Under the pieces are notes generated by a model. It saw only the letters and a program-made list of their open reading frames with translations, ran no database searches and was not told the DNA's origin. The position numbers and the translations under genes were made by a program. This document shows positions 45,410 to 54,557 of a stretch of DNA of 64,000 nt, piece by piece. Location of the stretch: NCBI RefSeq assembly GCF_014698735.1, contig NZ_JACJTQ010000002.1, positions 124,001 through 188,000 on the forward strand, in the 5' to 3' direction. Each line of letters starts with the position of its first letter. Positions within the stretch are counted from its first letter, which is position 1. This DNA comes from Anabaena catenula FACHB-362. GTDB lineage: Bacteria; Cyanobacteriota; Cyanobacteriia; Cyanobacteriales; Nostocaceae.

Positions 45410-46636
45410 ATGCTGTCAGTCAGAGATGCAGAAGCTACTATTTTAAATTCCATACAACCGTTGGATAACCAGCGGGATATAGAATTTGTTGATTTATTGA
45501 TGGCAAATAATCGCATTTTGGCAACTCCAATAATTAGTGCTTTGGATTTTCCTCATTGGGATAATTCGGCAATGGATGGTTTTGCTGTGCGTTATGCAGA
45601 TGTGCAGCAAGCTAGGGCTGAAAAACCAATTATTTTGGAAGTTGTGGAAGAAATTCCGGCGGGATATAAACCCCAAATTACTATTAAACCAGGACAAGCG
45701 GCGCGAATTTTCACAGGTGCGGTGATGCCAGCTGGTGCTGATACTGTAATTATGCAGGAAAAGACTCACCGGCAAGAAAACCGCGTTTCTATCTTTGCTG
45801 CACCTCAACCGCAAGAATTTGTGAGACACAAGGGAGATTTTTACAAAGCCGGAAGCGAACTTTTACCCGCAGGTATTAGTTTAACTGCCTCGGAAATAGC
45901 AATTCTAGCGGCTGCACAGCGTGATCAAGTCAGTGTTTTCCGTCGTCCTCGTGTGGCGATTTTTTCTAGCGGTAATGAGTTGGTGATGCCGGAAGAACCG
46001 CTGCAACCAGGGCAAATTGTTGATTCTAATCAGTTTGCTTTGGCAACTTTGGTGCGTGAACTTGGAGCAGAAGTGTTACTTTTAGGAATTGTTAAGGATG
46101 ATCCTGCGGCTTTAAAAGAAATTATAGAGTATGCGATCGCTAATTCTGATATTGTTCTTTCTTCTGGTGGTGTGTCTGTAGGCGATTATGACTATATAGA
46201 TAAGATTTTAGAATCACTTGGTGCAAAAATCCACTTTCGGGCTGTGCAAATGCGTCCGGGTAAACCTCTGACTTTTGCAACTTTCCCCAATACTGTATAT
46301 TTTGGTTTACCGGGAAATCCTGTGGCTGCGTTGGTGACTTGCTGGAGATTTGTACAACCGACGATTAAAAAGCTGGCTGGACTTGCTAAAGGGTGGGAAG
46401 GGAAATCTTTAAAGGTGCGATCGCGTGATGAGTTAATATCCAATGGCAAGATGGAAACTTATATCTGGGGTAAGTTACATCTGGTAAATGGTGTTTATCA
46501 ATTTCAAAAAGCCCAGGGTGATGATAGTTCTGGGAATTTAATTAATTTAGCCCAAACTGATGCTTTGGCGGTGTTACCTGTGGGTAAAACTTTGGTTTCT
46601 GCTGGGGAGGAAGTTTTCGTTTTTCTCTTGAGTTGA
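45410..46636 (+). CDS. moeA: Molybdopterin molybdenumtransferase
   Basis: MoeA inserts molybdate into adenylylated molybdopterin, the last general step of Mo-cofactor synthesis. The 408-residue protein has the conserved FPHWDNSAMDGFAVRYADVQ (~residue 46), RIFTGAVMPAGADTVIMQE, SSGNELV, SSGGVSVGDYDY and MRPGKPLTFA, and closes with a C-terminal beta domain. It is monocistronic here, about 40 kb from the moeB-type gene in this window. Confidence 0.96.
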   Translation: MLSVRDAEATILNSIQPLDNQRDIEFVDLLMANNRILATPIISALDFPHWDNSAMDGFAVRYADVQQARAEKPIILEVVEEIPAGYKPQITIKPGQAARIFTGAVMPAGADTVIMQEKTHRQENRVSIFAAPQPQEFVRHKGDFYKAGSELLPAGISLTASEIAILAAAQRDQVSVFRRPRVAIFSSGNELVMPEEPLQPGQIVDSNQFALATLVRELGAEVLLLGIVKDDPAALKEIIEYAIANSDIVLSSGGVSVGDYDYIDKILESLGAKIHFRAVQMRPGKPLTFATFPNTVYFGLPGNPVAALVTCWRFVQPTIKKLAGLAKGWEGKSLKVRSRDELISNGKMETYIWGKLHLVNGVYQFQKAQGDDSSGNLINLAQTDALAVLPVGKTLVSAGEEVFVFLLS

Positions 46637-46671
46637 AAAAGAGAAAAATTTAACTTGTCAGAAAAGAGATT

Positions 46672-46825
46672 TCTACAGCACTCAATCAACCCCAATTAAT
46701 TAGTGCGATCGCCCTAACTAGCATTCCCCTGAATATTCTCGCTAACTACCTTTTAATCTTTGGTAAGTTAGGCTTGCCAAGCCGCAGATGAGGATCAAAC
46801 TCCTGCATTGAAATCAGTTTCTTAA
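46672..46825 (+). pseudogene. Remnant of a MATE transporter gene
   Basis: The DNA closely resembles part of the intact MATE gene at 48495-49928. The first ~120 bp encode QLISAIALTSIPLNILANYL and LIFGKLGLPS, equal to residues ~160-190 of the intact protein. This is joined directly, in another frame, to its C-terminal tail (DEDQTPALKSVS and stop). About 250 internal codons and the whole N-terminal part are missing. It is a deletion relic of a second copy. Confidence 0.88.
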
Positions 46826-47589
46826 TCACTCTCAGCAGAGTCAGCGATCGCATCTTGAATTTCTTGCCCAAAGTTTCGACCCACAATCGCTGACAAAAAC
46901 TTTAGTTCTTCCTGAAACAAAATATAACCTATTTGTCCACACTCAGAATATTGACCACAAGGCACTTTTGTGAAGAACCCATCAAAGTCATACTGTGGCA
47001 AATACCAAGGTTCTGCTTCGGGGCGGGGTAAAAATATTTCAGGTTGGTTCTCTCCTGGAGCAATAAAAATTGGGAACAGCCAACAAGGCAATGGTTTATA
47101 GTACCAGGGATGTAATCCTTTGGCTTTGGAAAGCTCCTGCAATCCACAGCGAGAATCATCAAGTAAAAAGACACAGGCTGTGTCTTTGAAATGCTTTGGA
47201 TAGTCGTTGACGAGACGGGAAAAAGGTTTTTCTTTAAGAGCCGTTTTTTTAACCGAAATCATAGCATTCCATTCAAACTTTTCAACTGGAAAGTCTTCAT
47301 ATTCTTCATCATCGATAATTACTTCTTTTGGTAAATCAAGACCAATGCTTTTAAAAAACTCTGCTTCTTCTTCAACGACTTTTTGAATAGTTTCCACAGT
47401 TTCTTGATTAACGTGAACTCCATAATGGCAGCACATACCGTGACAGCTAGACAAAGAGCAACGCTGACGATGCTGTTTAAATGAATCAATGTCAAGATTA
47501 GCCTGACTAAGTTCATCTCGGCAAGCTTGCTCTGTCTGGGGGTAAGCCGTAAAGTTTGTTAACTTTTCAGGAAGATTAGTGTTAGACAT
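46822..47589 (-). CDS. Cysteine-cluster protein (YkgJ/DUF3109-like)
   Basis: This 255-residue soluble protein has three cysteine groups: CSLSSCHGMCCHYGVHV (~residue 44), ACVFLLDDSRCGLQELSKAK followed by PWYYKPLPCWLFPI (~residues 138-168), and CGQYSECGQ (~residue 212). The spacing recalls the YkgJ/CxxCxxCC zinc or iron-sulfur families, whose function is unknown, and C-x8-C-x16-20-CWLFP is typical of DUF3109-like members. I cannot decide between them. Its stop overlaps the MATE relic. It is flanked by pseudogenes, so it may be a survivor of a decayed region. Confidence 0.7.
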   Translation of the reverse strand: MSNTNLPEKLTNFTAYPQTEQACRDELSQANLDIDSFKQHRQRCSLSSCHGMCCHYGVHVNQETVETIQKVVEEEAEFFKSIGLDLPKEVIIDDEEYEDFPVEKFEWNAMISVKKTALKEKPFSRLVNDYPKHFKDTACVFLLDDSRCGLQELSKAKGLHPWYYKPLPCWLFPIFIAPGENQPEIFLPRPEAEPWYLPQYDFDGFFTKVPCGQYSECGQIGYILFQEELKFLSAIVGRNFGQEIQDAIADSAESD

Positions 47590-47618
47590 TTGTTTTAACT
47601 CAATTCATTTCTTTACAT

Positions 47619-47714
47619 TTAGGACTTACGCAAAACAGAACTAAAGTAGCGGTAATTCATGAATTACCGCTACACAGGAATAAGGTTTTCAGTCACATCT
47701 TGCGTAAGTCCTAA
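47619..47714. repeat. 96 bp inverted-repeat element with a perfect 28 bp palindrome
   Basis: TTAGGACTTACGCAA at 47619 is mirrored by TTGCGTAAGTCCTAA at 47700-47714. Inside, 47646-47673 is a perfect palindrome with arm GTAGCGGTAATTCA. The end motif is shared with repeats at 18815 and 47838. Confidence 0.8.
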
Positions 47715-47835
47715 CATTATTCGACTGTGTTAGCCTGTAAGATACTAACGTCAAATAAGCAGCATATATGCAACGTGGTTTGTCGTCAAATAAAAACATT
47801 GAAGATGATTCTCCCGTCTTAATACGTCTTAATAT

Positions 47836-47982
47836 ATGACTTACGCACTATACAAATCGAACATGATATGAATCAACGATAATTGGTAATTTCCGGCTTT
47901 TGGGACAGCATATTAGTTGGGTGCGTCAGACTCAATAATTTAGCAAAAATGAACAAATTTTTTACATCTGACGCACCCTACA
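47836..47982. repeat. Two further repeats: GACTTACGCACT unit and TTGGGTGCGTCAGA element
   Basis: 47836-47900 matches the 18815-18880 unit. 47917-47982 is bounded by GGGTGCGTCAGA and TCTGACGCACCC, a ~65 bp element with 12 bp perfect inverted ends. The latter ends right where the FadL-family relic begins. Confidence 0.7.
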
Positions 47983-47989
47983 AGAGATT

Positions 47990-48370
47990 TAACTACGGGT
48001 AATGCTTTTGCTGGGAGTGCAGCGATCGCCAATGATGCTAGCACCATTTTCTTTAATCCGGGTGGTTTAACTCGCTTAACAGGTAATTCGGCGATTGGGG
48101 CTACCTATGCAATTATACCCACAGTTAGATTGAAAAATCAGGGTTCTAGGGTAGTGACAGGCGCTCCATTGTCAGGTGGTGATGGAGGAGATGCAGGGGT
48201 TTGGCGCGAGTTACCGACCTTCTAAAACACTCAGTCTCGACGTTGGCTATACCCATATTTTCTTTGATGATAGCCCTATCAATCAGGCTAGTACTACAGA
48301 TGGAACACTCAAAGGTAAATTTGAAAGTTCAGCGGATATGTTAGGTGTACAATTAAATTGGCAATTTTAG
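47990..48370 (+). pseudogene. FadL/OmpP1-family outer membrane protein remnant
   Basis: The first part (47990-48220) encodes GNAFAGSAAIANDASTIFFN then PGGLTRLTG, the conserved N-terminal region of FadL-type long-chain fatty acid channels, but without signal peptide or start. At about 48190 it switches frame to the family's C-terminal end (GASYRPSKTLSLDVGYTHIF then FDDSPIN, ending GVQLNWQF with a terminal Phe as outer membrane proteins have). Some 250-300 residues in between are missing, so this is an internal-deletion pseudogene. Confidence 0.88.
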
Positions 48371-48494
48371 GTTACAAATCAAGCGATCACTCAATTCCGG
48401 CATTCTACCTAGCGCCTTTGATTTGGGGAATCTTAATATATTGATACACTGACGTAAGAGAGACTCCAAATCCAATTCAGGAGCAGTTGATTCG

Positions 48495-49928
48495 ATGCGA
48501 TCGCCTTCAAAATTTCTATCAGAAGTTTTTGCCACCCTAAATTTAGCAGTTCCTTTGGGGGGCATTCAACTAGCAGAAGCATCCGTGGGTTTTATCAATA
48601 CCGTCATGATGGGAATCTTAGGCATTGAATCCCTCGCGGCTGGTGCTTTGGGTGTGATCACCTACTACACTCTAGTTTTCTTGTGTATGGGGTTTTTAGA
48701 AGGAGCCACACCCCTAGCAGCTGAAGCCTTTGGCGCTGGAGACACAGATCGCATTCGCCAACTTTTTGCTCAAGGATTCTGGCTGGTGGTTGCCCTTTCT
48801 TTACCGATGATGTTGCTCACTTGGCATCTAGACTCAATTTTACTTTTATTGGGTCAACAAAAAGACACAGTAGCCCTAACTAGTACTTATTTAAAAGCCA
48901 TTGTTTGGAGTTTTCCAGCAGCGGTAGGTTTCTTAATCCTCAAGGAGATTGCCACAGCCCTCAATCGTCCCCAACTCATTAGTGCGATCGCCCTGACTAG
49001 GATTCCTATCAATATTATTGCTAACTACCTTTTAATATTTGGGAATTTAGGCTTACCAAGTTTAGGATTAGCGGGGATTGGTTGGGCTGGTACATTTGTC
49101 TTCTGGGTAAACTTTCTGGCTGCTGCTGCCGTACTTGCCTTCCATCCTGCGTTTAAAGAATACAAACTATTTGCTTCTCTACAGTTCAATAAAGATGTGT
49201 TTGGCGAACTTTGGCAAAATGGCTGGCCCCTGGGATTGGAATACGCTTCTACATTATTCTTGTTTACCTTGATTGCCTTATTAAGCGGCTATATGGGAAC
49301 AACCCTATTAGCTGCAAATGAAATTGTCGTGCAAAGTATAGAATTATCATTGATTGTGCCGATAGCAATCTCTTACGCTGCCATGACGCAAGTTGGACAA
49401 AGGATGGGTGAGAATGACCCCACTGCTGCAAAGATGGCAGGATTTGCCACAATTGCCATTGGTATAGCAACAACTAGCCTCACTGCCGTTATTTTATGTC
49501 TATTTCCAGAGCAGATTGCCACCATTTTTTTAGATGCAAGTGAGCCAGATCATCTTATAGCTATCACAACTGCAATTCCCTTGTTGAGAATTTCATCACT
49601 TTTTCTCATTGCTTTTGGGCTTAACATGATTGCTTTAGGGACGTTAATGGGTATCCAAGATGCTCGCTTACCTTTAGTAATTAATATAGTATTTCAGTGG
49701 GGTATTGGGATGACTAGCGGTTACTTATTTTGCTTCTATCTCAATTGGGGTTCTATCGGCTTATGGTCAGGATTAACTATAGGAATCTCACTATCTACAG
49801 TATTTTTAATCTATCGTTTTTACCTTTTGATTTCTGAGATGATCGAATCTAGAGAAGATGAAGAAAAACTAAACAGGAGTGAATTGGCAGATGATGACCA
49901 AACTCCTGTCTTAAAATCAGTTTCTTAG
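48495..49928 (+). CDS. MATE family efflux transporter
   Basis: This 477-residue protein has twelve predicted membrane helices, with the MATE-type N-terminus (PLGGIQLAEASVGFINTVMM), GALGVITYYTLVFLCMGFLE and EGATPLAAEAFGAGD, and a repeated second half (ISYAAMTQVGQRMGENDP). It would export cationic drugs or metabolites by Na+ or H+ antiport. It faces the minus-strand operon at 49917-54557 and could export its product, though this is inference. The final ~12 bp overlap the truncated desaturase gene. A deleted paralogue lies 2 kb upstream. Confidence 0.93.
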   Translation: MRSPSKFLSEVFATLNLAVPLGGIQLAEASVGFINTVMMGILGIESLAAGALGVITYYTLVFLCMGFLEGATPLAAEAFGAGDTDRIRQLFAQGFWLVVALSLPMMLLTWHLDSILLLLGQQKDTVALTSTYLKAIVWSFPAAVGFLILKEIATALNRPQLISAIALTRIPINIIANYLLIFGNLGLPSLGLAGIGWAGTFVFWVNFLAAAAVLAFHPAFKEYKLFASLQFNKDVFGELWQNGWPLGLEYASTLFLFTLIALLSGYMGTTLLAANEIVVQSIELSLIVPIAISYAAMTQVGQRMGENDPTAAKMAGFATIAIGIATTSLTAVILCLFPEQIATIFLDASEPDHLIAITTAIPLLRISSLFLIAFGLNMIALGTLMGIQDARLPLVINIVFQWGIGMTSGYLFCFYLNWGSIGLWSGLTIGISLSTVFLIYRFYLLISEMIESREDEEKLNRSELADDDQTPVLKSVS

Positions 49929-50375
49929 TCCCATCGCAGGTTTAACAAACAAGAGCCAGAACAGATTTTTATCCTCTTTGTATAACCCCAACATTTCATA
50001 ATACTCAGGGATATAGTCTTCCTCACCTCCCAAACCCTTATGATGAGGAAAATGATGTTCCCGATAGGAGGATATTGTTCTCAATACCGGAAATCCATAA
50101 ATGAACTCTAGCCCTTCATTCCACGATTGTTTTTCAAATAAATTATTGTGTGTTGCTTCGTGTAACAACGCCTCTCCAATGGCAAATTGAAAGATACCAA
50201 TTGCCCATACTGAAACCAGATAAATAAATACATTGTTTGCCCAAATACTAAATGCAGCAATCAAGAAAATTGCCATCCAGTCTCTCAGCAATGCTAGGAA
50301 TCCTTTTAGATCGTTCCGTTTAACAAAGTCAATTGGTTTACTTGGTAATTTTTCTTGAAGATTAGCATCAGTCAT
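49917..50375 (-). pseudogene. Fatty acid desaturase, C-terminally truncated
   Basis: The 152 residues contain two of the three histidine boxes of membrane di-iron desaturases: HEATHN (~residue 73) and REHHFPHH (~residue 105), with hydrophobic stretches around them. The normal protein is about 300 residues with a third box; here the frame ends at VKPAMGLRN, exactly where it runs into the end of the convergent MATE gene. It is probably inactive. It lies 49 bp downstream of a short-chain dehydrogenase and looks like the last gene of that operon. Confidence 0.85.
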
Positions 50376-50424
50376 TTTCTTGATTCCGTTGTTTTTTTGA
50401 TATTGAATCTAGGTTTATATTGGA

Positions 50425-51156
50425 CTATGTCCCTTCGATGTACTCACTCAGGCAATCTATAACTACCTCCTTAATTGCTGCTTTTGGAGACATTTTTAAT
50501 AACCATCGGATCGTATTTAAAATGTCCTCTTTTTGAATCATTTCGTAAGATTGATAGGGTGTAGCTGCTTGTTGTGCCATATTCGTATTCACCCAACTCG
50601 GACAGATAGCAGTGACTTTAATTCCATGCTTGATTAGATCAAAATGAATAGCTTCAGTTAACCCGAAAAAGGCATATTTAGAAGCACTGTATACACCCCA
50701 ATCAGGTTCAGCACCTTTAGCAGTGATGCATACTAAATTTACTATCTGACCAAACCCTTGCTGTTTCATAATAGGAACGACAGCTTGGAGAAAATAGAAA
50801 CCTGCTTTCAAGTTAATCGAGAATATTCTGTCAAATTCATCAATTGATACATCAAGAGTTCCCTCTGTCCATGCTCCGGCATTATTGAAAAATAAGTCAA
50901 TACGTCCCCAGATACTATAAATTTCTGCAACAACTTTTTGTACAGCATCACGTTCAGTAATATCAATAGGAAACAGTAGTATTTGTGAATCAGGATACAA
51001 TTTGAGTTCAGCGATTTCTGAAGCAACGGCTTGCAAATGTTCAGCAGAACGCGCTACAAGAGCAACACGAAAACCATCTTCAATCAACCCAAGTGCTACT
51101 GTTCTCCCAATACCTCGACTAGCACCCGTCACCAATGCAACTTTTTGCTCCATCAT
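50425..51156 (-). CDS. Short-chain dehydrogenase/reductase
   Basis: This 243-residue NAD(P)-dependent oxidoreductase has the cofactor loop TGASRGIGRTVALG (~residue 10), NNAGAWTEG (~residue 91), the catalytic Tyr and Lys in YSASKYAFFG (~residue 155-160), and CPSWVNTNM after it. The ...GRTVALGL start is like 3-oxoacyl-ACP reductases, but the substrate is not determinable. It lies 28 bp after the SET-domain gene and 49 bp before the desaturase fragment, within one presumed transcript. Confidence 0.92.
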   Translation of the reverse strand: MMEQKVALVTGASRGIGRTVALGLIEDGFRVALVARSAEHLQAVASEIAELKLYPDSQILLFPIDITERDAVQKVVAEIYSIWGRIDLFFNNAGAWTEGTLDVSIDEFDRIFSINLKAGFYFLQAVVPIMKQQGFGQIVNLVCITAKGAEPDWGVYSASKYAFFGLTEAIHFDLIKHGIKVTAICPSWVNTNMAQQAATPYQSYEMIQKEDILNTIRWLLKMSPKAAIKEVVIDCLSEYIEGT

Positions 51157-51184
51157 TGATTATTTCCAGCCATTGCTATACTTT

Positions 51185-51715
51185 TTATTCTTTGTCTGTT
51201 AACTTCTGAATAGGCAAATCAAAACAATGTATATCATCAACTTCATTTAACAGATTGATTAATGTTGTAGCTGACTTTAATAATGCTTCTTTAGCAGATA
51301 AACCTATAACTTCTTCTTGGTTATCCGTTTTTATTTCTACCCCTCCTGTAAATCCAATATACCTATAATCTATAGTTAATTCATCTCCAAAGTTAATATC
51401 TTGTAAAGCAAAAAATAACCCAAGACATGACAAAAGATTGGGATTGTCTGCATGATTAATATAGTCAGCATCATGAGGTTCTTGACTACAGTAAAGAAAA
51501 TAATCCCCAGCCCATCTCATGCCGGCATTCATCGGAAAATAGTCTTTTGTTTTCAACTCTTCTCGATATTGTGTTTCTGAAACAATATTATCGATAGGAA
51601 ACAGAGTGATGGGCAGAAAAACTATACTTCCTTTAGGAACAAATTCCAGGCTAAATAATCCCTTGCCTGCATTAGCTATATTAGATTCTCTGACTTCTGT
51701 TTTAATGCACAACAT
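51185..51715 (-). CDS. SET-domain protein
   Basis: In this 176-residue protein the SET fold occupies ~5-120: GKGLFSLEFVPKGSIVFLP (start), YINHADNPNLLSCLG (the NHxxxPN-type signature), and INFGDELTIDYRYIGF (the GDELT-DY signature). SET proteins transfer methyl groups from SAM to lysine side chains. There is no histone in bacteria, so a protein lysine or a free amine is the likely target. A ~50-residue helical tail follows. It lies between a PLP enzyme (25 bp) and a short-chain dehydrogenase (28 bp). Confidence 0.87.
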   Translation of the reverse strand: MLCIKTEVRESNIANAGKGLFSLEFVPKGSIVFLPITLFPIDNIVSETQYREELKTKDYFPMNAGMRWAGDYFLYCSQEPHDADYINHADNPNLLSCLGLFFALQDINFGDELTIDYRYIGFTGGVEIKTDNQEEVIGLSAKEALLKSATTLINLLNEVDDIHCFDLPIQKLTDKE

Positions 51716-51740
51716 TTATCATTTTCCTTGATAAAGTTAG

Positions 51741-53135
51741 TTAAATCATGACTTCAACTATGGTATCTGACTGGATTTTTTGAATATGCCAGTCGGTAAT
51801 TTCTTCCCCTAGTATTAGGATGGGAATACCTGGAGGAACTGTTTTTAAACAACTACAACTTATCATGCCTTTAGCTTGCTGGAGTAAGATTTTTTTCTTC
51901 TTGCTAAAAAAAGCTTCCCTTGGTGAGCAGCGGATCACCGGAGTACGCACAAACATATTTTCATTAAATTGTTTTATTTGTGCTTGACTGGCAAGAATTT
52001 GATAAATTTCCTCAAGCATTTTGGCTACATAAGCAAAATCATCATCAGTATTTTGAAAGGAGAAGATCAGTAATATTCCTTGCTGATTTGAGTATTCATA
52101 GCTAATGCCACGTTCATACAATAGTTCACCAATCTCATCACCTGTAGCGCGATTGCTATACAGCCATAATTTTAATGGATCACTAACCAGGGAATCATAA
52201 GTTAAAGTATTGCCCCAAGTATCTAGCAGAGAGCGTAATTCCTGACAATTACCAGCAGCTTGTTGGAAAAGAGACTTTCTTTCTGTTTCAAAAGCCAACC
52301 GAATAGCTTCTTCTATACTTAATAACAGCAGATTACTCCGCGATGTAGTTTCAAACAATGACAATGCTGTCAAAACTTCTTCTTCTGTAATTCTGGAAGT
52401 TTGAGGTAAATGTAACAAAGCTGTTTGCACCAAACTACCAACAAATTTATGTAGACTATGAACAACCAAGTCACATTCTTGAGTCAGGGCTGATAAATTT
52501 TCCTCTGCTAAAAAAGGAAAGTGAGTTCCATGTGCTTCATCAACAACGAACTCAATATTTTTATCACGGCAGTAGTTGGCAATTTTCCCCAAATTAGTTG
52601 TGATGCCATCATAGCTGGGATGTGTTAAAAAAAGTGCAGTAACTTCCCCTGCTGTTGTTTCTAATGCTTGAATAACTTCTTCATCTGTTGGCATTAATGA
52701 ACGCGAGGGAATAAAAAATGGCTCTGCCCCTGAAAGAATAAATCCGTGAATTGCTGATAAATGGATATTTAGACCAATAGCAATCTTTTTGTGTTTTCTT
52801 GCCATTAGAGTACAGGCGATTAAAATTCCTTGGGTAGCTCCTCCAGTCAGGCAAAATGTACGTTTAGTTTGATATAATTTAGAAATATATTTTTCTACTT
52901 CGTCAAATTTGTCACGCTTAAAGAAAGGCAAATCATAAGCGTAGATGTGATCATCAAAATATTCAGATTCTCCTCGAATTCCTTGATGAGCAGGAGTGTG
53001 TAGCCGAAGTTTTATATCTGGTTCATGAGATGCAATCATCTTGTAGGTCAACAATTTGCCATCTGTGTAGCTTGCTGTGGGTTCCATAAACCTGGTGTTT
53101 AACTTTGAATTTAATAGGTTTGAGAGCATTCCCAA
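51741..53135 (-). CDS. Orn/Lys/Arg decarboxylase-fold PLP enzyme
   Basis: This 464-residue fold-type I PLP enzyme of the short Orn/Lys/Arg decarboxylase branch has HTPAHQGIRG (~residue 47), CLTGGATQGILIACTL, FVVDEAHGTHFPFL and HSLHKFVGSLVQTALLHL, with the Schiff-base Lys in HSLHK. It lacks the N-terminal wing domain of the large inducible enzymes. It may decarboxylate a basic amino acid or catalyse another reaction on it. An internal ATG at residue 17 (MEPTASYT) is an alternative start. The gene lies between DUF3326 and SET genes. Confidence 0.9.
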   Translation of the reverse strand: MGMLSNLLNSKLNTRFMEPTASYTDGKLLTYKMIASHEPDIKLRLHTPAHQGIRGESEYFDDHIYAYDLPFFKRDKFDEVEKYISKLYQTKRTFCLTGGATQGILIACTLMARKHKKIAIGLNIHLSAIHGFILSGAEPFFIPSRSLMPTDEEVIQALETTAGEVTALFLTHPSYDGITTNLGKIANYCRDKNIEFVVDEAHGTHFPFLAEENLSALTQECDLVVHSLHKFVGSLVQTALLHLPQTSRITEEEVLTALSLFETTSRSNLLLLSIEEAIRLAFETERKSLFQQAAGNCQELRSLLDTWGNTLTYDSLVSDPLKLWLYSNRATGDEIGELLYERGISYEYSNQQGILLIFSFQNTDDDFAYVAKMLEEIYQILASQAQIKQFNENMFVRTPVIRCSPREAFFSKKKKILLQQAKGMISCSCLKTVPPGIPILILGEEITDWHIQKIQSDTIVEVMI

Positions 53136-53240
53136 TTGGCAAAAATTCTGCTGCTGAATTTATATCTCAGTTGAGATGCTCTCTTGCTTCGATTTTAAAT
53201 TTTTCTGACCACTGTTAGCAATGACTGAAAAGACTCAATT

Positions 53241-54557
53241 TTACAGAAAAATGGGTTTTATTTGGGGTAGAGGACGTGTTGTCGCTTCGGGGGCAATTCC
53301 ATGCCGTAAAGCAAGGAGTAAACCAGCAGCTTCCATGTAACTATTTACGTAGTAAATTTTCCTCTGACTGTGGTCAATTCCCAGAATTGCAGGAGTTATT
53401 TCATACTGAGTGTGATTGCCCCGAACCAGAATAACTGGAATGTTTTGCTCAAGAGAGGCAAAAAAGAGAATGTTGCCTATGGCACTCTCTGGCATCACAA
53501 CTGCTGAGACATTTTCTACAGAAATTCCTTGACATCCTGATGGTAAAGGAGTGTCGTATTTCACAAGACGTGGAGAGTGAGTTAATCCTTTTAAAGTTGA
53601 ACAGATGAATGCATTAGAGATTAATTCAGCTCCATCCCGTGGGTCACCTAAAGTATGCACTAGGCTAAATTCTTCTTCTGAGTAGTCTAAAGATAATGGT
53701 GAATGAGCAGCAGTAAAAGGATAAAAATTCGTCGTCATGTGAGTCAGAATTGCCTCTGCTCCTCCCCAAGGATTTGGCATGACTGTTCCGTGAAAATATT
53801 GTTTTTTCACTTCTTCTTCAACTGAGAGAGTTGTAGAGAAAGCAACAGCAGTAGTTTCTGTTTTGGCAACTACATCTAATGCTTCCATCAGTTTTTCAAT
53901 ACCTTCAAATCTGCCAGAAGCATGACCATAGGGAGAAAAAATACATTCAGTGCTCACCGGCCCACTTGTAACTATTACAGGTTCAATATTGATACCTCCC
54001 ACAGTTCTGAGAGCATTGATGGCATTGAAGATGACATTCAAATATTTATCTTCGGCTTTCTCAATAACCACGCCAATTTTGGCGCGAGCTTCTGGAATCA
54101 GAGTAGTATGCCCCAACAATAAATGGCAAATTAGATTGCCTTCTAGGTAAAGAACATTGTCACTAGCATAATAGAGGTCAGAAGCTGTAACGGAGTTGGG
54201 ATTAACAACTAGATAATCGCAGGCTGAGGCTAAAAGATTTACACTTGGGGTGGCATCACCAGCAAAACCTCCTATTTCTGCACGGACTCCTGTGGGGATA
54301 ATACTGATTGCTACAAAAGGTTTAGATGATGAAATTTGACGAGGACGAAGATTTAATAAGGAAGGCCAGACAGGTTTTCTATCTGTTTCTAAAAAACTGG
54401 TTTCAAATACTAACTTGTTTTCTCGAATTGCAGTTAAAATTATTCGGATTGGTGTTCCTGGTAGTCCAAGTTCTCTAATTCGGTCAGCAATTTCACTCCA
54501 AATTAATTGCTGCGGAGGACATTGGATTGCGAAATCTTTGGTAATAACTTGGGACAC
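53241..54557 (-). CDS. DUF3326 protein
   Basis: This 438-residue protein shows the DUF3326 pattern: IPTGVRAEIGGFAGDATPSV (~residue 107), CDYLVVNPNSVTASDLYYAS, IGVVIEKAED and, further on, PWGGAEAILTHM. An N-terminal ~80 residues precede the domain. The family is unassigned. It is the first gene of the co-directional series ending at 49917; a 105 bp gap precedes the PLP enzyme. No membrane segment or signal is visible, so a cytosolic enzyme is most likely. Confidence 0.88.
   Translation of the reverse strand: MSQVITKDFAIQCPPQQLIWSEIADRIRELGLPGTPIRIILTAIRENKLVFETSFLETDRKPVWPSLLNLRPRQISSSKPFVAISIIPTGVRAEIGGFAGDATPSVNLLASACDYLVVNPNSVTASDLYYASDNVLYLEGNLICHLLLGHTTLIPEARAKIGVVIEKAEDKYLNVIFNAINALRTVGGINIEPVIVTSGPVSTECIFSPYGHASGRFEGIEKLMEALDVVAKTETTAVAFSTTLSVEEEVKKQYFHGTVMPNPWGGAEAILTHMTTNFYPFTAAHSPLSLDYSEEEFSLVHTLGDPRDGAELISNAFICSTLKGLTHSPRLVKYDTPLPSGCQGISVENVSAVVMPESAIGNILFFASLEQNIPVILVRGNHTQYEITPAILGIDHSQRKIYYVNSYMEAAGLLLALRHGIAPEATTRPLPQIKPIFL

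Noticed and set aside
47990..48370. Short functional outer membrane protein
   Set aside because: The N-terminal and C-terminal parts are in different frames, and the signal peptide and some 250 central residues are missing.
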